Origin: Bog-105 sp965277855
Lineage (GTDB): Bacteria > Acidobacteriota > Terriglobia > Bryobacterales > Bryobacteraceae
Direction: 5' to 3'
Assembly (NCBI GenBank): GCA_965277855.1
Contig: OZ255847.1
Coordinates: forward strand, 558,001-622,000
Length of the DNA stretch: 64,000 nt
The notes beneath the pieces are model-generated. The model made no database searches, was not told the DNA's origin, and saw nothing but the letters and a program-made list of their open reading frames with translations. This document shows positions 26,014-34,729 of the stretch, one piece after another; position 1 is the first letter of the stretch; each line of letters begins with the position of its first letter. Both the position numbers and the translations under genes were made by a program.

Positions 26014-28131
26014 ATGAACGCGACCTTTTCGACACGTACTATCCTGTTGCTGGCAGCGCTAGGCGCCTTAGCCAGCGCTGCCGGCCACGATACAGGCAAC
26101 TGGCCGATAGTGGGCGGGACACGCGGCATGCACTATTCGCCGCTCGATCAAATTAATTGCAAAAACATTAAAACCTTGCAGCGCGCCTGGCAATTCGATT
26201 CCAACGATCAATTCGAAGGGTCCGAAATGCAATGCAATCCCCTGGTATTAGACGGCGTTCTGTATGCCACCACGCCCCGACTGCGGGTGGTCGCGCTCGA
26301 CGCAGCCTCCGGCAAGATGCTTTGGGACTTCGATGCGCATCGCGGAGAGCAGATCACTCGCAAGCTGAGGAACCGCGGCCTCACCTACTGGAGCCACGGA
26401 ACCGACCAGCGCCTATTCGTCGGAATCGATCAATTTTTGTACGCGCTCAATGCGAAGACGGGACAGCCTGTAGAGGCATTTGGCGACCACGGCCGCATCG
26501 ATCTGCACGAAGGCCTCGGCAGCGCGTTTCAAGACCTTACCGTGCAAGCTACCAGTCCCGGTGTGGTGTACCAGGATCTGCTGATCCAGGGAAGTCTGGT
26601 TGCCGAAGACCTGCCGGCTGCGCCCGGCTACATTCGAGCTTTTGATGTGAGAACCGGTAAGCTGCAGTGGGTGTTTCACACTATCCCGCTCCCCGGCGAG
26701 CCAGGCTACGAAACCTGGCCGAAAGACGCTTACCAGCATATTGGAGGAGCCAACTCCTGGGCTGGTCTGACACTGGATGCCAAACGTGGACTGGTGTTCG
26801 CTCCCACCGGCTCCGCTGCATTCGATTTTTATGGAGCAAACCGGATCGGCGACAATCTTTATGCCAATTGCCTGCTGGCGCTGGATGCGAAAACCGGCCA
26901 TCTGGTCTGGCACTTTCAATTGGTCAAACATGACGTTTGGGATCGCGATCTGCCGTCCGCGCCGACGCTCGTAAAGATTAAACAAAAGGGCAAGACCATC
27001 GACGCGGTGGCGCAAATCACTAAATATGGCTACCTGTGGCTGTTCGATGAGATGACCGGCAAACCGCTCGTTCATTACCGGACGCTGCAGGTGCCGGCCA
27101 GTCCGGCGGACGGAGAGTCGCTCTCGAGGACGCAGATTCTACCCACCGAGCCTGCACCTTATGCGCGTCAGTTGGTCACTCCCGATATCCTGACCAACCG
27201 TACGCCGGCTGCGCACGCGGCGGTACTGGCCCAGTTCGACAAATTGCGAAACGGACCGCAGTTCACGCCGCCCAGTTTTGAAGGTACCGTGATCTTTCCG
27301 GGATTCGACGGAGGAGGGGAGTGGGGCGGAGCGGCCTGGGATCCGCAAACCGGCTTGTTCTATGTGAATTCGAGCGAGATGGCCTTCATTCTCCGCTTGA
27401 TTCCGCGGAGTTCCGGGACCAACAAGATGAGCGGTTCGACGCTGTACCGGCAAAACTGTGCGGGTTGCCATCGACCGGATCTCGCGGGCAATCCGCCGGA
27501 GTTCCCCTCGCTGCAAAATATCGGATCGAAGCTCACGCGGGACCAGGTGGTTAACATGGTGCAGCATGGCGGCGGCCGCATGCCTGGCTTCGGGCGTCTC
27601 GGCTCGGGTGCGGTGAATGCGATCGCCGAATATTTGATGACCGGCAAGGACGTGCCGCTCGATGGCGCGGAACATCAAAAGGTCGTGCAGCAGTCGCCTT
27701 TGAAGTACGGCATTGACGGCTATAATCGCTGGCTCGATCCGGACGGCTATCCAGCGGTAGCGCCTCCCTGGGGCACGCTCAATGCGATCGATCTGAATAC
27801 TAAGAAGTATGTCTGGAAGAAGCCGCTCGGCGAAGTTCCGGCACTCGCGGCGCAGGGAATCCGGGATACCGGGTCGGACAATTATGGCGGCAGCGTTGTG
27901 ACCGCGGGAGGCCTGCTTTTTATCGGCGCGACTACACACGACCACAAGTTTCGAGCGTTCGACAAAGCAACCGGCGAACTGCTTTGGGAGACCGGGCTGC
28001 CGGCGAGTGGCACCGCTACGCCGGCTGTCTATGAGGTCGAGGGACGAGAGTACGTGGTGATTGCCGCGGGCGGCGGTAAGTCGGGCGAACCCAGTGGCGG
28101 CAGTTACGTGGCTTTCGCGCTGCCGAAGTAA
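26014..28131 (+). CDS. PQQ-dependent dehydrogenase with inserted cytochrome c domain
   Basis: A periplasmic quinoprotein alcohol/sugar dehydrogenase. After the signal peptide (TILLLAALGALASAAG) the eight-bladed propeller begins with WPIVGGTRGMHYSPLDQIN. Tryptophan-docking repeats (LDAASGKMLWDF, LNAKTGQPVEAF, FDVRTGKLQWVF, LDAKTGHLVWHF) and the family motif KHDVWDRDLPSAP (305-317) follow. A CAGCH haem-c site at 482-486 with a Met ligand (probably GGGRMPGFG) is inserted before the last blades. The domain order resembles quinohaemoprotein glucose- or alcohol-type enzymes. Electrons would go to quinone or an external cytochrome. No PQQ synthesis genes are in the window. Confidence 0.9.
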   Translation: MNATFSTRTILLLAALGALASAAGHDTGNWPIVGGTRGMHYSPLDQINCKNIKTLQRAWQFDSNDQFEGSEMQCNPLVLDGVLYATTPRLRVVALDAASGKMLWDFDAHRGEQITRKLRNRGLTYWSHGTDQRLFVGIDQFLYALNAKTGQPVEAFGDHGRIDLHEGLGSAFQDLTVQATSPGVVYQDLLIQGSLVAEDLPAAPGYIRAFDVRTGKLQWVFHTIPLPGEPGYETWPKDAYQHIGGANSWAGLTLDAKRGLVFAPTGSAAFDFYGANRIGDNLYANCLLALDAKTGHLVWHFQLVKHDVWDRDLPSAPTLVKIKQKGKTIDAVAQITKYGYLWLFDEMTGKPLVHYRTLQVPASPADGESLSRTQILPTEPAPYARQLVTPDILTNRTPAAHAAVLAQFDKLRNGPQFTPPSFEGTVIFPGFDGGGEWGGAAWDPQTGLFYVNSSEMAFILRLIPRSSGTNKMSGSTLYRQNCAGCHRPDLAGNPPEFPSLQNIGSKLTRDQVVNMVQHGGGRMPGFGRLGSGAVNAIAEYLMTGKDVPLDGAEHQKVVQQSPLKYGIDGYNRWLDPDGYPAVAPPWGTLNAIDLNTKKYVWKKPLGEVPALAAQGIRDTGSDNYGGSVVTAGGLLFIGATTHDHKFRAFDKATGELLWETGLPASGTATPAVYEVEGREYVVIAAGGGKSGEPSGGSYVAFALPK

Positions 28132-28154
28132 CAGTACAGCGCCACGCATACGAT

Positions 28155-28168
28155 TCACGAAATCGTGA
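28155..28168. promoter_or_regulatory. Palindrome at the nikR promoter, candidate NikR operator
   Basis: TCACGA-AA-TCGTGA is a perfect 14-base palindrome 14 bp before the nikR ATG and overlapping a -10-like TGATAA. Self-control by NikR is known in other bacteria. The classical E. coli site (GTATGA-N16-TCATAC) is not present, so this would be a different recognition sequence. Confidence 0.45.
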
Positions 28169-28182
28169 TAACCTGATCCGGT

Positions 28183-28611
28183 ATGTCGGAGCTAAGCCGT
28201 ATCGGTGTTGCGATTGACGCGGATCTGCTGAATCGCTTCGACCAATTTATTGAGCAACAGGGCTACACGAACCGGTCCGAGGCGTTTCGCGATCTGATTC
28301 GCGACAAGCTTGTTGGGGTAGCCGTGGAGGCCCCTGACGCGGCGGTCGTGGGAACGGTGACGCTGGTCTATGATCACCACTATCGAATGCTGCCCAACAA
28401 GCTCATGGATCTGCAGCACGGCTATCATGACGTGGTCATCGCCACGACTCATGCGCATCTGGGCCACCATACCTGCCTGGAGGTGATCGTGCTCAGCGGA
28501 CCGGCCAAGCGCGTTCGAAAACTGGCCGATTTGCTGATTGGTACCAAGGGCGTTCGGCACGGGCGGTTGGTCCTGAGTTCGCCGACTACGGTGCTTTCCA
28601 AAACAGCTTAG
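28183..28611 (+). CDS. nikR: Nickel-responsive regulator NikR
   Basis: A 142-residue ribbon-helix-helix repressor. The N-terminal DNA-binding strand and helices are RIGVAIDADLLNRFDQFIEQ...NRSEAFRDLIR. The C-terminal ACT-like domain has the square-planar nickel site His79, His90, His92 and Cys98 (QHGYHDVVIATTHAHLGHHTC), with the same spacing as E. coli His76/87/89 and Cys95. When nickel binds, NikR represses uptake genes. A TonB-dependent receptor begins 17 bp downstream in the same direction, so nickel controls it together with NikR itself. Confidence 0.95.
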   Translation: MSELSRIGVAIDADLLNRFDQFIEQQGYTNRSEAFRDLIRDKLVGVAVEAPDAAVVGTVTLVYDHHYRMLPNKLMDLQHGYHDVVIATTHAHLGHHTCLEVIVLSGPAKRVRKLADLLIGTKGVRHGRLVLSSPTTVLSKTA

Positions 28612-28627
28612 GGACGGGGTAGACGCG

Positions 28628-30841
28628 ATGAGCATCAACCTTCCCTGTCGTAGCACGAATGGGACAGGCGTATGTCTTTTATGCCTGTTGTTGATCGGTT
28701 TCCCTGGTCTGTTATCGGGCGAGCAGGCAGTGTACGTCCTTACCGCGCGGGTAACGGACCGGCAATCGCACGTCATAGCCGGAGCACTTGTGACCTTGGA
28801 GAAGGGCGACTCAACAAGAACCGACAGCGCTGGAAGGTTTGTGTTGCATGTGGCTGAGGCGGGTAACTATTCGGTGCGAGTTCAGGCCGCTAATTTCGAC
28901 GAGGTGTTACACCTGGAGGCGCAAAGACAAGAGCAGGTAACAGTCACCGCCGATGTGAAGGATTCCAATGTTCTCTTTCCCGATCCGGCGCAGCGTGTGT
29001 ATGTGCGGGAAGAGACGCTGGATGCGAATCCTGGGAGGCCCGGCGCGCCAATTTCAGTTCCTGGCCAGCCAATCGAAACCGCTTCTGGCGGTATCAAAGC
29101 GCCGCAATATTTTGCACCCGGCGTGGCGGGCGATCATGGCGAGCCGATCGCCGAATACATTCAGGTCGGCACTTATCTGCTCTCGAATAACTTGTCGTCA
29201 AATGCGCACGGCAACGGTTATGCCGATCCGAACATTATGGTTCCGGCGATTCTGGACGGCGTGCAGACGGATGGCGGCGCGTTTAACGTGCGCGAGGGCA
29301 ATCATGCTGAGAACCTGTCGGCCATTTACGAGCTGCGATCGCGGCTGGAGCCTTTCGTCACGATCACCGGTGATTATCGCGATGGAGATGTCGTAGCCGG
29401 CTGGAGTCCGGAAGGGCCGGAGACGAAAGCCTGGGTCGCTATCGAAGCGGCGTATGGCAATGGTTTTCTCGACCGGCTGGAACACCGGCAGCAATTCAAG
29501 ATCAACGGCTACCGGATCTGGAATCTCGGCAACCATGAGGTCACGCTGTTCGGCATTGGCTATTACGGATTCTCCTACGTGCCGGGACTGGTACCGCTCG
29601 GAATTCCGAATTTGCGCGATACCATCGACTCGCGGCAGCGCGACCAGACCCATACGGGCGAACTCGCCGTCAACGACAACTGGCATTTCAGCCCGACGCA
29701 GAATCTGCAGCTTTCGAGCGCGTTCCGCACTTATAACTTAAGCCTGTATTCCAATTTTGGCGATGGACTCATCCGGCAAAGCGAGTTCCGGACGGTGACG
29801 AGTGGGAATGCGACATACATCAAGCGGATTAGCGACTCGATATCGCTGATGGCGGGAGTGGATTATCAGCGGGATGCGCCGCGGCGGCTGGATCTGGACC
29901 ATTACGATCCGACGCAGCCGCTGGTATACGGACCGTTCTCCAAAGTGACGGCGAATGACGTGACACTGGCGGACTCGGCACCCTACGTGGCGCTAAATGG
30001 AACACTTTTTCATCATCTTCGCTATTACGCGGGTTGGAGGCGGGATGAAATCCAGTTCAACAACGTGGATCTGGTAAATGCTAGGAACACGTACAACACG
30101 GTCGCCGGATTTAATTCGCCGAAGGCTACGGTGGCGTATTTGCCGGGGGCTCAATCTTTTCTGCCATCGGCCTCGTTCAGCTTTGGCGAGGCTTTTCATT
30201 CGAACGATCCGCGCATCGGAACGGGTATGGCGCGCGGCACGCCGATCAGCCGCGAACATGCGTATCAACTGGTTATCAACAAGGTGCTCGGCGGGATCGA
30301 TTTCCGCGCGACGTTGGGGCATGTGACGACAGAGGCTTCGCTCGCCAAGATCGATCCGGATACGGGATTGCAAACGGATGAAGGACCCGGCAGGAACTTA
30401 TGGATGACGATAGCCGCACGGCGCTATTTCGGCTGGGGACTGTTGCAGGCCTCGTTTTCCAAAGCCGACGCCCGCGATTTGGACACTGGACTCCCCACGC
30501 CCGAAGCGCCGCGAACTATATTCGACATCCTGGGTACGGTGAACCGGTTGCCATTCCGGCTGCAGGCGCGCGCCGAGTTTGAAGAAGTCGGGCAGAAGCC
30601 GCTGGGCGACGGGTTGGTCAGTGTGCCGGTAAAAGAGTTTCGCGGGGCGCTGGTTCGGTCATTCTTGAACAACAGAATGGCGCTGGGCATAAACTTCCTG
30701 ATCGCCAGCGGGTATACCGGACAGACCACGGAGGTGCTGGCTGCCGGTTCACAGGACGTGCCGTTCGAACGGGTGGTAGGCGTGCGGCTTCCTTCCTATG
30801 TGAGCCTCTCGTACACCTACCACTTCCGGCCGCATCCGTGA
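28628..30841 (+). CDS. TonB-dependent receptor, probable nickel (complex) importer
   Basis: A 737-residue outer-membrane protein. After the signal peptide (CLLCLLLIGFPGLLSGEQ) comes a carboxypeptidase-regulatory-like domain (YVLTARVTDRQSHVIAGALVTLEKG), then a plug region (QYFAPGVAGDHGEPIAEYIQVG, ILDGVQTDGGAFNVREGNH) and a beta-barrel ending YVSLSYTYHF. It is much shorter than the Oar-type receptor at 21095. The tight link to nikR suggests uptake of a nickel chelate. His residues occur in the plug and barrel (HAHGNG-like and NHEV), but no clear binding site can be assigned. Convergent with the permease pair, four bases apart. Confidence 0.88.
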   Translation: MSINLPCRSTNGTGVCLLCLLLIGFPGLLSGEQAVYVLTARVTDRQSHVIAGALVTLEKGDSTRTDSAGRFVLHVAEAGNYSVRVQAANFDEVLHLEAQRQEQVTVTADVKDSNVLFPDPAQRVYVREETLDANPGRPGAPISVPGQPIETASGGIKAPQYFAPGVAGDHGEPIAEYIQVGTYLLSNNLSSNAHGNGYADPNIMVPAILDGVQTDGGAFNVREGNHAENLSAIYELRSRLEPFVTITGDYRDGDVVAGWSPEGPETKAWVAIEAAYGNGFLDRLEHRQQFKINGYRIWNLGNHEVTLFGIGYYGFSYVPGLVPLGIPNLRDTIDSRQRDQTHTGELAVNDNWHFSPTQNLQLSSAFRTYNLSLYSNFGDGLIRQSEFRTVTSGNATYIKRISDSISLMAGVDYQRDAPRRLDLDHYDPTQPLVYGPFSKVTANDVTLADSAPYVALNGTLFHHLRYYAGWRRDEIQFNNVDLVNARNTYNTVAGFNSPKATVAYLPGAQSFLPSASFSFGEAFHSNDPRIGTGMARGTPISREHAYQLVINKVLGGIDFRATLGHVTTEASLAKIDPDTGLQTDEGPGRNLWMTIAARRYFGWGLLQASFSKADARDLDTGLPTPEAPRTIFDILGTVNRLPFRLQARAEFEEVGQKPLGDGLVSVPVKEFRGALVRSFLNNRMALGINFLIASGYTGQTTEVLAAGSQDVPFERVVGVRLPSYVSLSYTYHFRPHP

Positions 30842-30845
30842 TTTT

Positions 30846-32090
30846 TTACTCGTAACGGAGCGCCTGGACGGGATCGAGCTTGGCCGCTTTGTTGGCTGGC
30901 CAGATCCCGAAAAACAGTCCCACGCCCACCGAAACTACGATTCCCGAAATGGCCGCCCAGGCAGGCACTTGAATGGGCAGTGACGTGAAGACCAGTTTGG
31001 CTGCACTCGAAATGGCCCAACCGAGCAGCAGTCCGGCGATGCCGCCCATTCCCGTGAGCACCGATGCTTCGAGCAAAAATTGAATCGTGATGTCCTGCCG
31101 TCGCGCGCCGATGGCTTTGCGAATCCCGATCTCACGCGTTCGTTCGGTAACGGAAACTAGCATGATGTTCATGACCCCGATGCCGCCCACCAGCAGGCCG
31201 ATGGAGCTCAACACGATCATCACGAGAAAGGTCATGGCGGTGATCTGTCGAAATTGATCGACCATCTGGGCGGCGGTTGAGATCGCGAAGTTCTCTGGCT
31301 TGTTTGGGGGAATGTGGCGCTGGATGCGCAGAATGGTGCGGATCTGATCCATCGCCTCAGGGAGCATCCCGTCAATCGCCGTGACGCTGACCGCCATTTC
31401 CTGAGCGTTCGGATACATCTTCTTCATGGAGAAGAAAGGCAGGAACACACGGTTGTCGGAGCTGTCGAAAAAACTGGCGCTGGGGCGATGCATCGTGCCG
31501 ATCACCTGAAATATCTGCCCGTCGACGTTGATTTCCTTTCCTATCGGATTTTCTTCGCCAAAGAGACCGCGTTTCACATCGGCCCCGATCACGGCGACCG
31601 CAGCGTGGTGACGCGCTTCAAAATCGGTGAAGAAGCGGCCGTCTTCCATGTCGATTTGGCCGGTTTGCGCATAGGATTCTTCGACGCCCTGGAGCCGCGT
31701 TTGGTAAATCGCATTGCCCTTGTATTTCGTCACGATCGGACCGTGATTGCTGGGCCACAGCATGGCGGAAACGCGGGCGCAGGCGCTGCAATCCTCTTTC
31801 AAAGCCTGGATGTTTTCGTAATTGAATTGCTTGCGAGCGCGTTCTTCCGGAGTCAGATCGCTGGTTCGGAACGCCGGCTCTCGGGAGACGATAATTGCAT
31901 TCGGTCCGAAACTCTTGAAAACATTCGTCACGGCGCCATCGAACCCGGTGAGAATCGAACCTACCGCGATGATCGTTCCTGTACCGATAATGACGCCCAG
32001 CATCGTTAGCAGGCTGCGCAGCTTGTGCGCCCGAATTGTATCGAGCGCGAGCATGGTGTTGTTGCGGAAGGCGAGAAAAAGCTGCTTCAT
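30846..32090 (-). CDS. MacB-like ABC transporter permease
   Basis: Layout: one N-terminal membrane helix (LRSLLTMLGVIIGTGTIIAVG), a periplasmic MacB core domain (40-280) and three C-terminal helices with the FtsX/MacB signature TERTREIGIRKAIGARRQDI. Such proteins do not transport through the membrane themselves but couple ATP use to work in the periplasm. It follows a paralogue by three bases. No ATPase (MacB nucleotide-binding domain) or membrane-fusion protein lies beside it in this window. Confidence 0.92.
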   Translation of the reverse strand: MKQLFLAFRNNTMLALDTIRAHKLRSLLTMLGVIIGTGTIIAVGSILTGFDGAVTNVFKSFGPNAIIVSREPAFRTSDLTPEERARKQFNYENIQALKEDCSACARVSAMLWPSNHGPIVTKYKGNAIYQTRLQGVEESYAQTGQIDMEDGRFFTDFEARHHAAVAVIGADVKRGLFGEENPIGKEINVDGQIFQVIGTMHRPSASFFDSSDNRVFLPFFSMKKMYPNAQEMAVSVTAIDGMLPEAMDQIRTILRIQRHIPPNKPENFAISTAAQMVDQFRQITAMTFLVMIVLSSIGLLVGGIGVMNIMLVSVTERTREIGIRKAIGARRQDITIQFLLEASVLTGMGGIAGLLLGWAISSAAKLVFTSLPIQVPAWAAISGIVVSVGVGLFFGIWPANKAAKLDPVQALRYE

Positions 32091-32093
32091 TTG

Positions 32094-33353
32094 TCAGTCC
32101 GCGTGCAAGGCGACAATCGGATCCAGTTTTGAAGCTTGGCGCGCCGGATAGATGCCAAAGAACAATCCCACTGCGGCCGACAACCCGACGCCCAGCGCCA
32201 CCGAGAGGAGTGGCATTTCCATGGGCAGGGGCGTTGTCTGCTTTACGATGACCGTGAGAAGATAGGCGGCTACCACGCCAATGAGTCCACCGATCAACGA
32301 CAGTACGGCGGATTCGACCAAAAACTGATTCAGGATATCCTGCCGACGCGCCCCCACCGCTTTCCGAATCCCAATTTCATGTGTGCGCTCGGTGACGACG
32401 GCCAGCATGATATTCATAATCACGATTCCGCCCACAACAAGAAAAACGGAGACCACTCCGAAGGCCATACCGGCGATCGCGCCCGTGAGATTCGTCCAGG
32501 CGTTGGACAACGTATCGGAGCCAAAGATGCTGAAGGTATCGTCCTGGCCCGGGCGGGTGTGCCGGTAAGCACGCAGCAGCATTCTGACTTCGTCTTCCGC
32601 CTCGTCCATCTTGTTCGGATCGATCGACTTGCCGAAGATGGCGACATCGTCATTTAACTTGTTGCCATACGTCTTGAAATACGAGTACACCGGGATCATG
32701 ACGAACTTGTCTTGAGATTGTCCAAAAACGCTGCCTTTGGCCTTGGCCACCCCGACTACTTCGTATGGGACGCCGTCGACTTTGATAGGCTTGCCAATCG
32801 GGTCGGTTCCGCTAAAAAATTTTTCGGCAACGTCGGTCCCGATGAAGGCGACTGGAGCGTGACGCCGGACTTCGGATTCCGATATTTCACGTCCCGTACC
32901 GGCTTCAATATCGCTGAGAGCCGGAATATTGGCGGTGATGCCCTGCATGTCCACGCCTGTCATGGTGTCGCCCGCATGCCCGACCGTGACGCTTCGGAAC
33001 GTTTCGAGACCCACATCGCTCAGCAAGCGGGCATTGGCTTTGATGAACTCGTACTCTTCGGGTTTGATCTGCGGATTGCGGCGCTGCATCTCGAGGAACT
33101 TCTTGGGATCCCAGTTACCGATGAACACGATGCGCATCACCCGGAAGCCGCTCGAACCCATGTCGGAAAGCTTGGTCGAGATGTATAAGTTCATGCCGTG
33201 AACGAAGGACGTGACGGCGATCAGCGTGCTGGTCGCGAGGATGATACCGAGCAGCGTCAGAAAGCTGCGCAACTTGTTTTTGCTCAGTGACTCAATGGCG
33301 ATACGGGCGGATTCCCAGAACGAAGCGCCGCGCGACAGGCTTGGTCGGTTCAT
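32094..33353 (-). CDS. MacB-like ABC transporter permease
   Basis: A 419-residue paralogue of the next gene, with N-terminal helix LRSFLTLLGIILATSTLIAV, a periplasmic core and three C-terminal helices. It has the same signature TERTHEIGIRKAVGARRQDI. Two different permeases suggest a heterodimer. It starts 54 bp after ndk in the same direction, so it is at the end of the sucC-sucD-ndk unit. The partner ATPase must be encoded elsewhere. Confidence 0.92.
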   Translation of the reverse strand: MNRPSLSRGASFWESARIAIESLSKNKLRSFLTLLGIILATSTLIAVTSFVHGMNLYISTKLSDMGSSGFRVMRIVFIGNWDPKKFLEMQRRNPQIKPEEYEFIKANARLLSDVGLETFRSVTVGHAGDTMTGVDMQGITANIPALSDIEAGTGREISESEVRRHAPVAFIGTDVAEKFFSGTDPIGKPIKVDGVPYEVVGVAKAKGSVFGQSQDKFVMIPVYSYFKTYGNKLNDDVAIFGKSIDPNKMDEAEDEVRMLLRAYRHTRPGQDDTFSIFGSDTLSNAWTNLTGAIAGMAFGVVSVFLVVGGIVIMNIMLAVVTERTHEIGIRKAVGARRQDILNQFLVESAVLSLIGGLIGVVAAYLLTVIVKQTTPLPMEMPLLSVALGVGLSAAVGLFFGIYPARQASKLDPIVALHAD

Positions 33354-33407
33354 CTTTCTTTGATTATCTACGTGATGGACCGGAAAAGGTTCCTGAATTG
33401 CGGAATT

Positions 33408-33827
33408 TTAAATCAGTTCGGCAGCCGCAAAGAAAAACGGGATTTCCAGGCTGGCGGTTTCCAGGGCGTCGGAACCGTGAACGGAATTTCGCTCGATGTT
33501 CTCTGCGAACTTTTTGCGGATCGTACCCTCGGCGGCGTTCGCCGGATTGGTGGCGCCCATCAAGTCGCGCCACTTCGTTATGGCGTTCTCGCGTTCGAGA
33601 ACCATGACGATGACGGGTCCCTCAGTCATAAAAGTCACAAGTCCGCCGAAGAACGGGCGCTCTTTATGAACCGCGTAGAAGGCCTCCGCCTCCACTTTCG
33701 AGATGCGGCGATTCTTGATGGCAACGAGCCGAAAGCCATTCTGTTCCACCAGGGCCAAAATCGAACCCACGTGCCCGTTCTTCACCGCATCGGGCTTGAT
33801 CATTCCAAAAGTACGTTCCACAGCCAT
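33408..33827 (-). CDS. ndk: Nucleoside-diphosphate kinase
   Basis: Transfers the terminal phosphate of ATP to other nucleoside diphosphates by a phospho-His intermediate. The catalytic His is 117 in NSVHGSD, and the nucleotide site residues (IKPDAVKNG at 10-18, RDLMGATNP at 87-95) are intact. At 139 residues the length is normal. It lies 20 bp after sucD, which makes biochemical sense: succinyl-CoA synthetase yields GTP or ATP and Ndk equalises the pools. Confidence 0.97.
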   Translation of the reverse strand: MAVERTFGMIKPDAVKNGHVGSILALVEQNGFRLVAIKNRRISKVEAEAFYAVHKERPFFGGLVTFMTEGPVIVMVLERENAITKWRDLMGATNPANAAEGTIRKKFAENIERNSVHGSDALETASLEIPFFFAAAELI

Positions 33828-33847
33828 CTAAAAGTTAATCCTTTTCT

Positions 33848-34729
33848 TTAAGCTTTCCGGGTCAGCGCTTCCTGCATTTTTTCGCCGAGCGAAGCTGGCG
33901 TTGGGCAGACGACAATTCCCGCCGCTTCCATGGCCGCGAGCTTGTCTTCGGCCTTGCCGGAGCCGCCCGAAATGATCGCGCCCGCGTGTCCCATTCGACG
34001 CCCGGGAGGAGCGGTCTGGCCGGCGATGAAGCCCACCACCGGCTTCTTCACGTTTTCCTTCACATATTCCGCCGCAGTCTCTTCCGCCGTGCCGCCGATT
34101 TCGCCGATCATGATGATGGCGTGCGTTTCCGGATCTTCATTGAACAAGCGAATGGAATCTGTGAAGCTGGTTCCGATGATTGGATCGCCGCCGATCCCTA
34201 TACAGGTGGATTGTCCGATGCCAAGCTTGGTCAGTTGCCCGACTGCTTCGTACGTCAAGGTGCCGGAGCGCGACACGATCCCAACGTGTCCGGGAAGGTG
34301 AATGTGAGCGGGCATGATTCCGATCTTGCACTTGCCGGGCGTGATTACACCAGGACAGTTGGGTCCGATTAAGCGGGTCTTTGGCTTCGTTTTTAAATAA
34401 GCCCAGACGCGTTCCATATCTTCCAGCGGGATCCCCTCGGTGATGCAAACCACCAGCGGGAGTTCCGCGTCGGCCGCTTCCATAATGGCGTCGGCAGCGA
34501 ACGGGGGTGGCACAAAAATGACGGAGGCGTTGGCGCCCGTCGCTGTAACGGCTTCTTCCACGCTGTTGAAGACCGGCCTGTCGAGATGCGTCTGGCCACC
34601 CTTGCCCGGCGTCGTTCCACCTACTACCTGAGTGCCGTACTGGATGGCCTGCTCGGCGTGGAACGTGCCTTCGCGGCCGGTGAAGCCCTGGAACAGAACC
34701 TTGGTATCTTCGTTGATCAGTACACTCAT
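33848..34729 (-). CDS. sucD: Succinyl-CoA synthetase alpha subunit
   Basis: Subunit of the TCA-cycle enzyme that converts succinyl-CoA to succinate with formation of ATP or GTP. It carries the CoA-binding Rossmann domain (VLFQGFTGREGTFHAEQAI) and the phosphorylated His at 247-248 in RRMGHAGAIISGG. Length (293) is normal. Its ATG overlaps the sucC stop in ATGA (34726-34729), so translation is coupled for a 1:1 complex. Confidence 0.97.
   Translation of the reverse strand: MSVLINEDTKVLFQGFTGREGTFHAEQAIQYGTQVVGGTTPGKGGQTHLDRPVFNSVEEAVTATGANASVIFVPPPFAADAIMEAADAELPLVVCITEGIPLEDMERVWAYLKTKPKTRLIGPNCPGVITPGKCKIGIMPAHIHLPGHVGIVSRSGTLTYEAVGQLTKLGIGQSTCIGIGGDPIIGTSFTDSIRLFNEDPETHAIIMIGEIGGTAEETAAEYVKENVKKPVVGFIAGQTAPPGRRMGHAGAIISGGSGKAEDKLAAMEAAGIVVCPTPASLGEKMQEALTRKA

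Noticed and set aside
27139..28158. 339-residue minus-strand frame
   Set aside because: Antisense to the PQQ dehydrogenase; basic, repetitive composition.
28140..28190. Classical NikR box (GTATGA-N16-TCATAC)
   Set aside because: GCATAC and GTATGT are present but 29 bases apart and in the wrong geometry.
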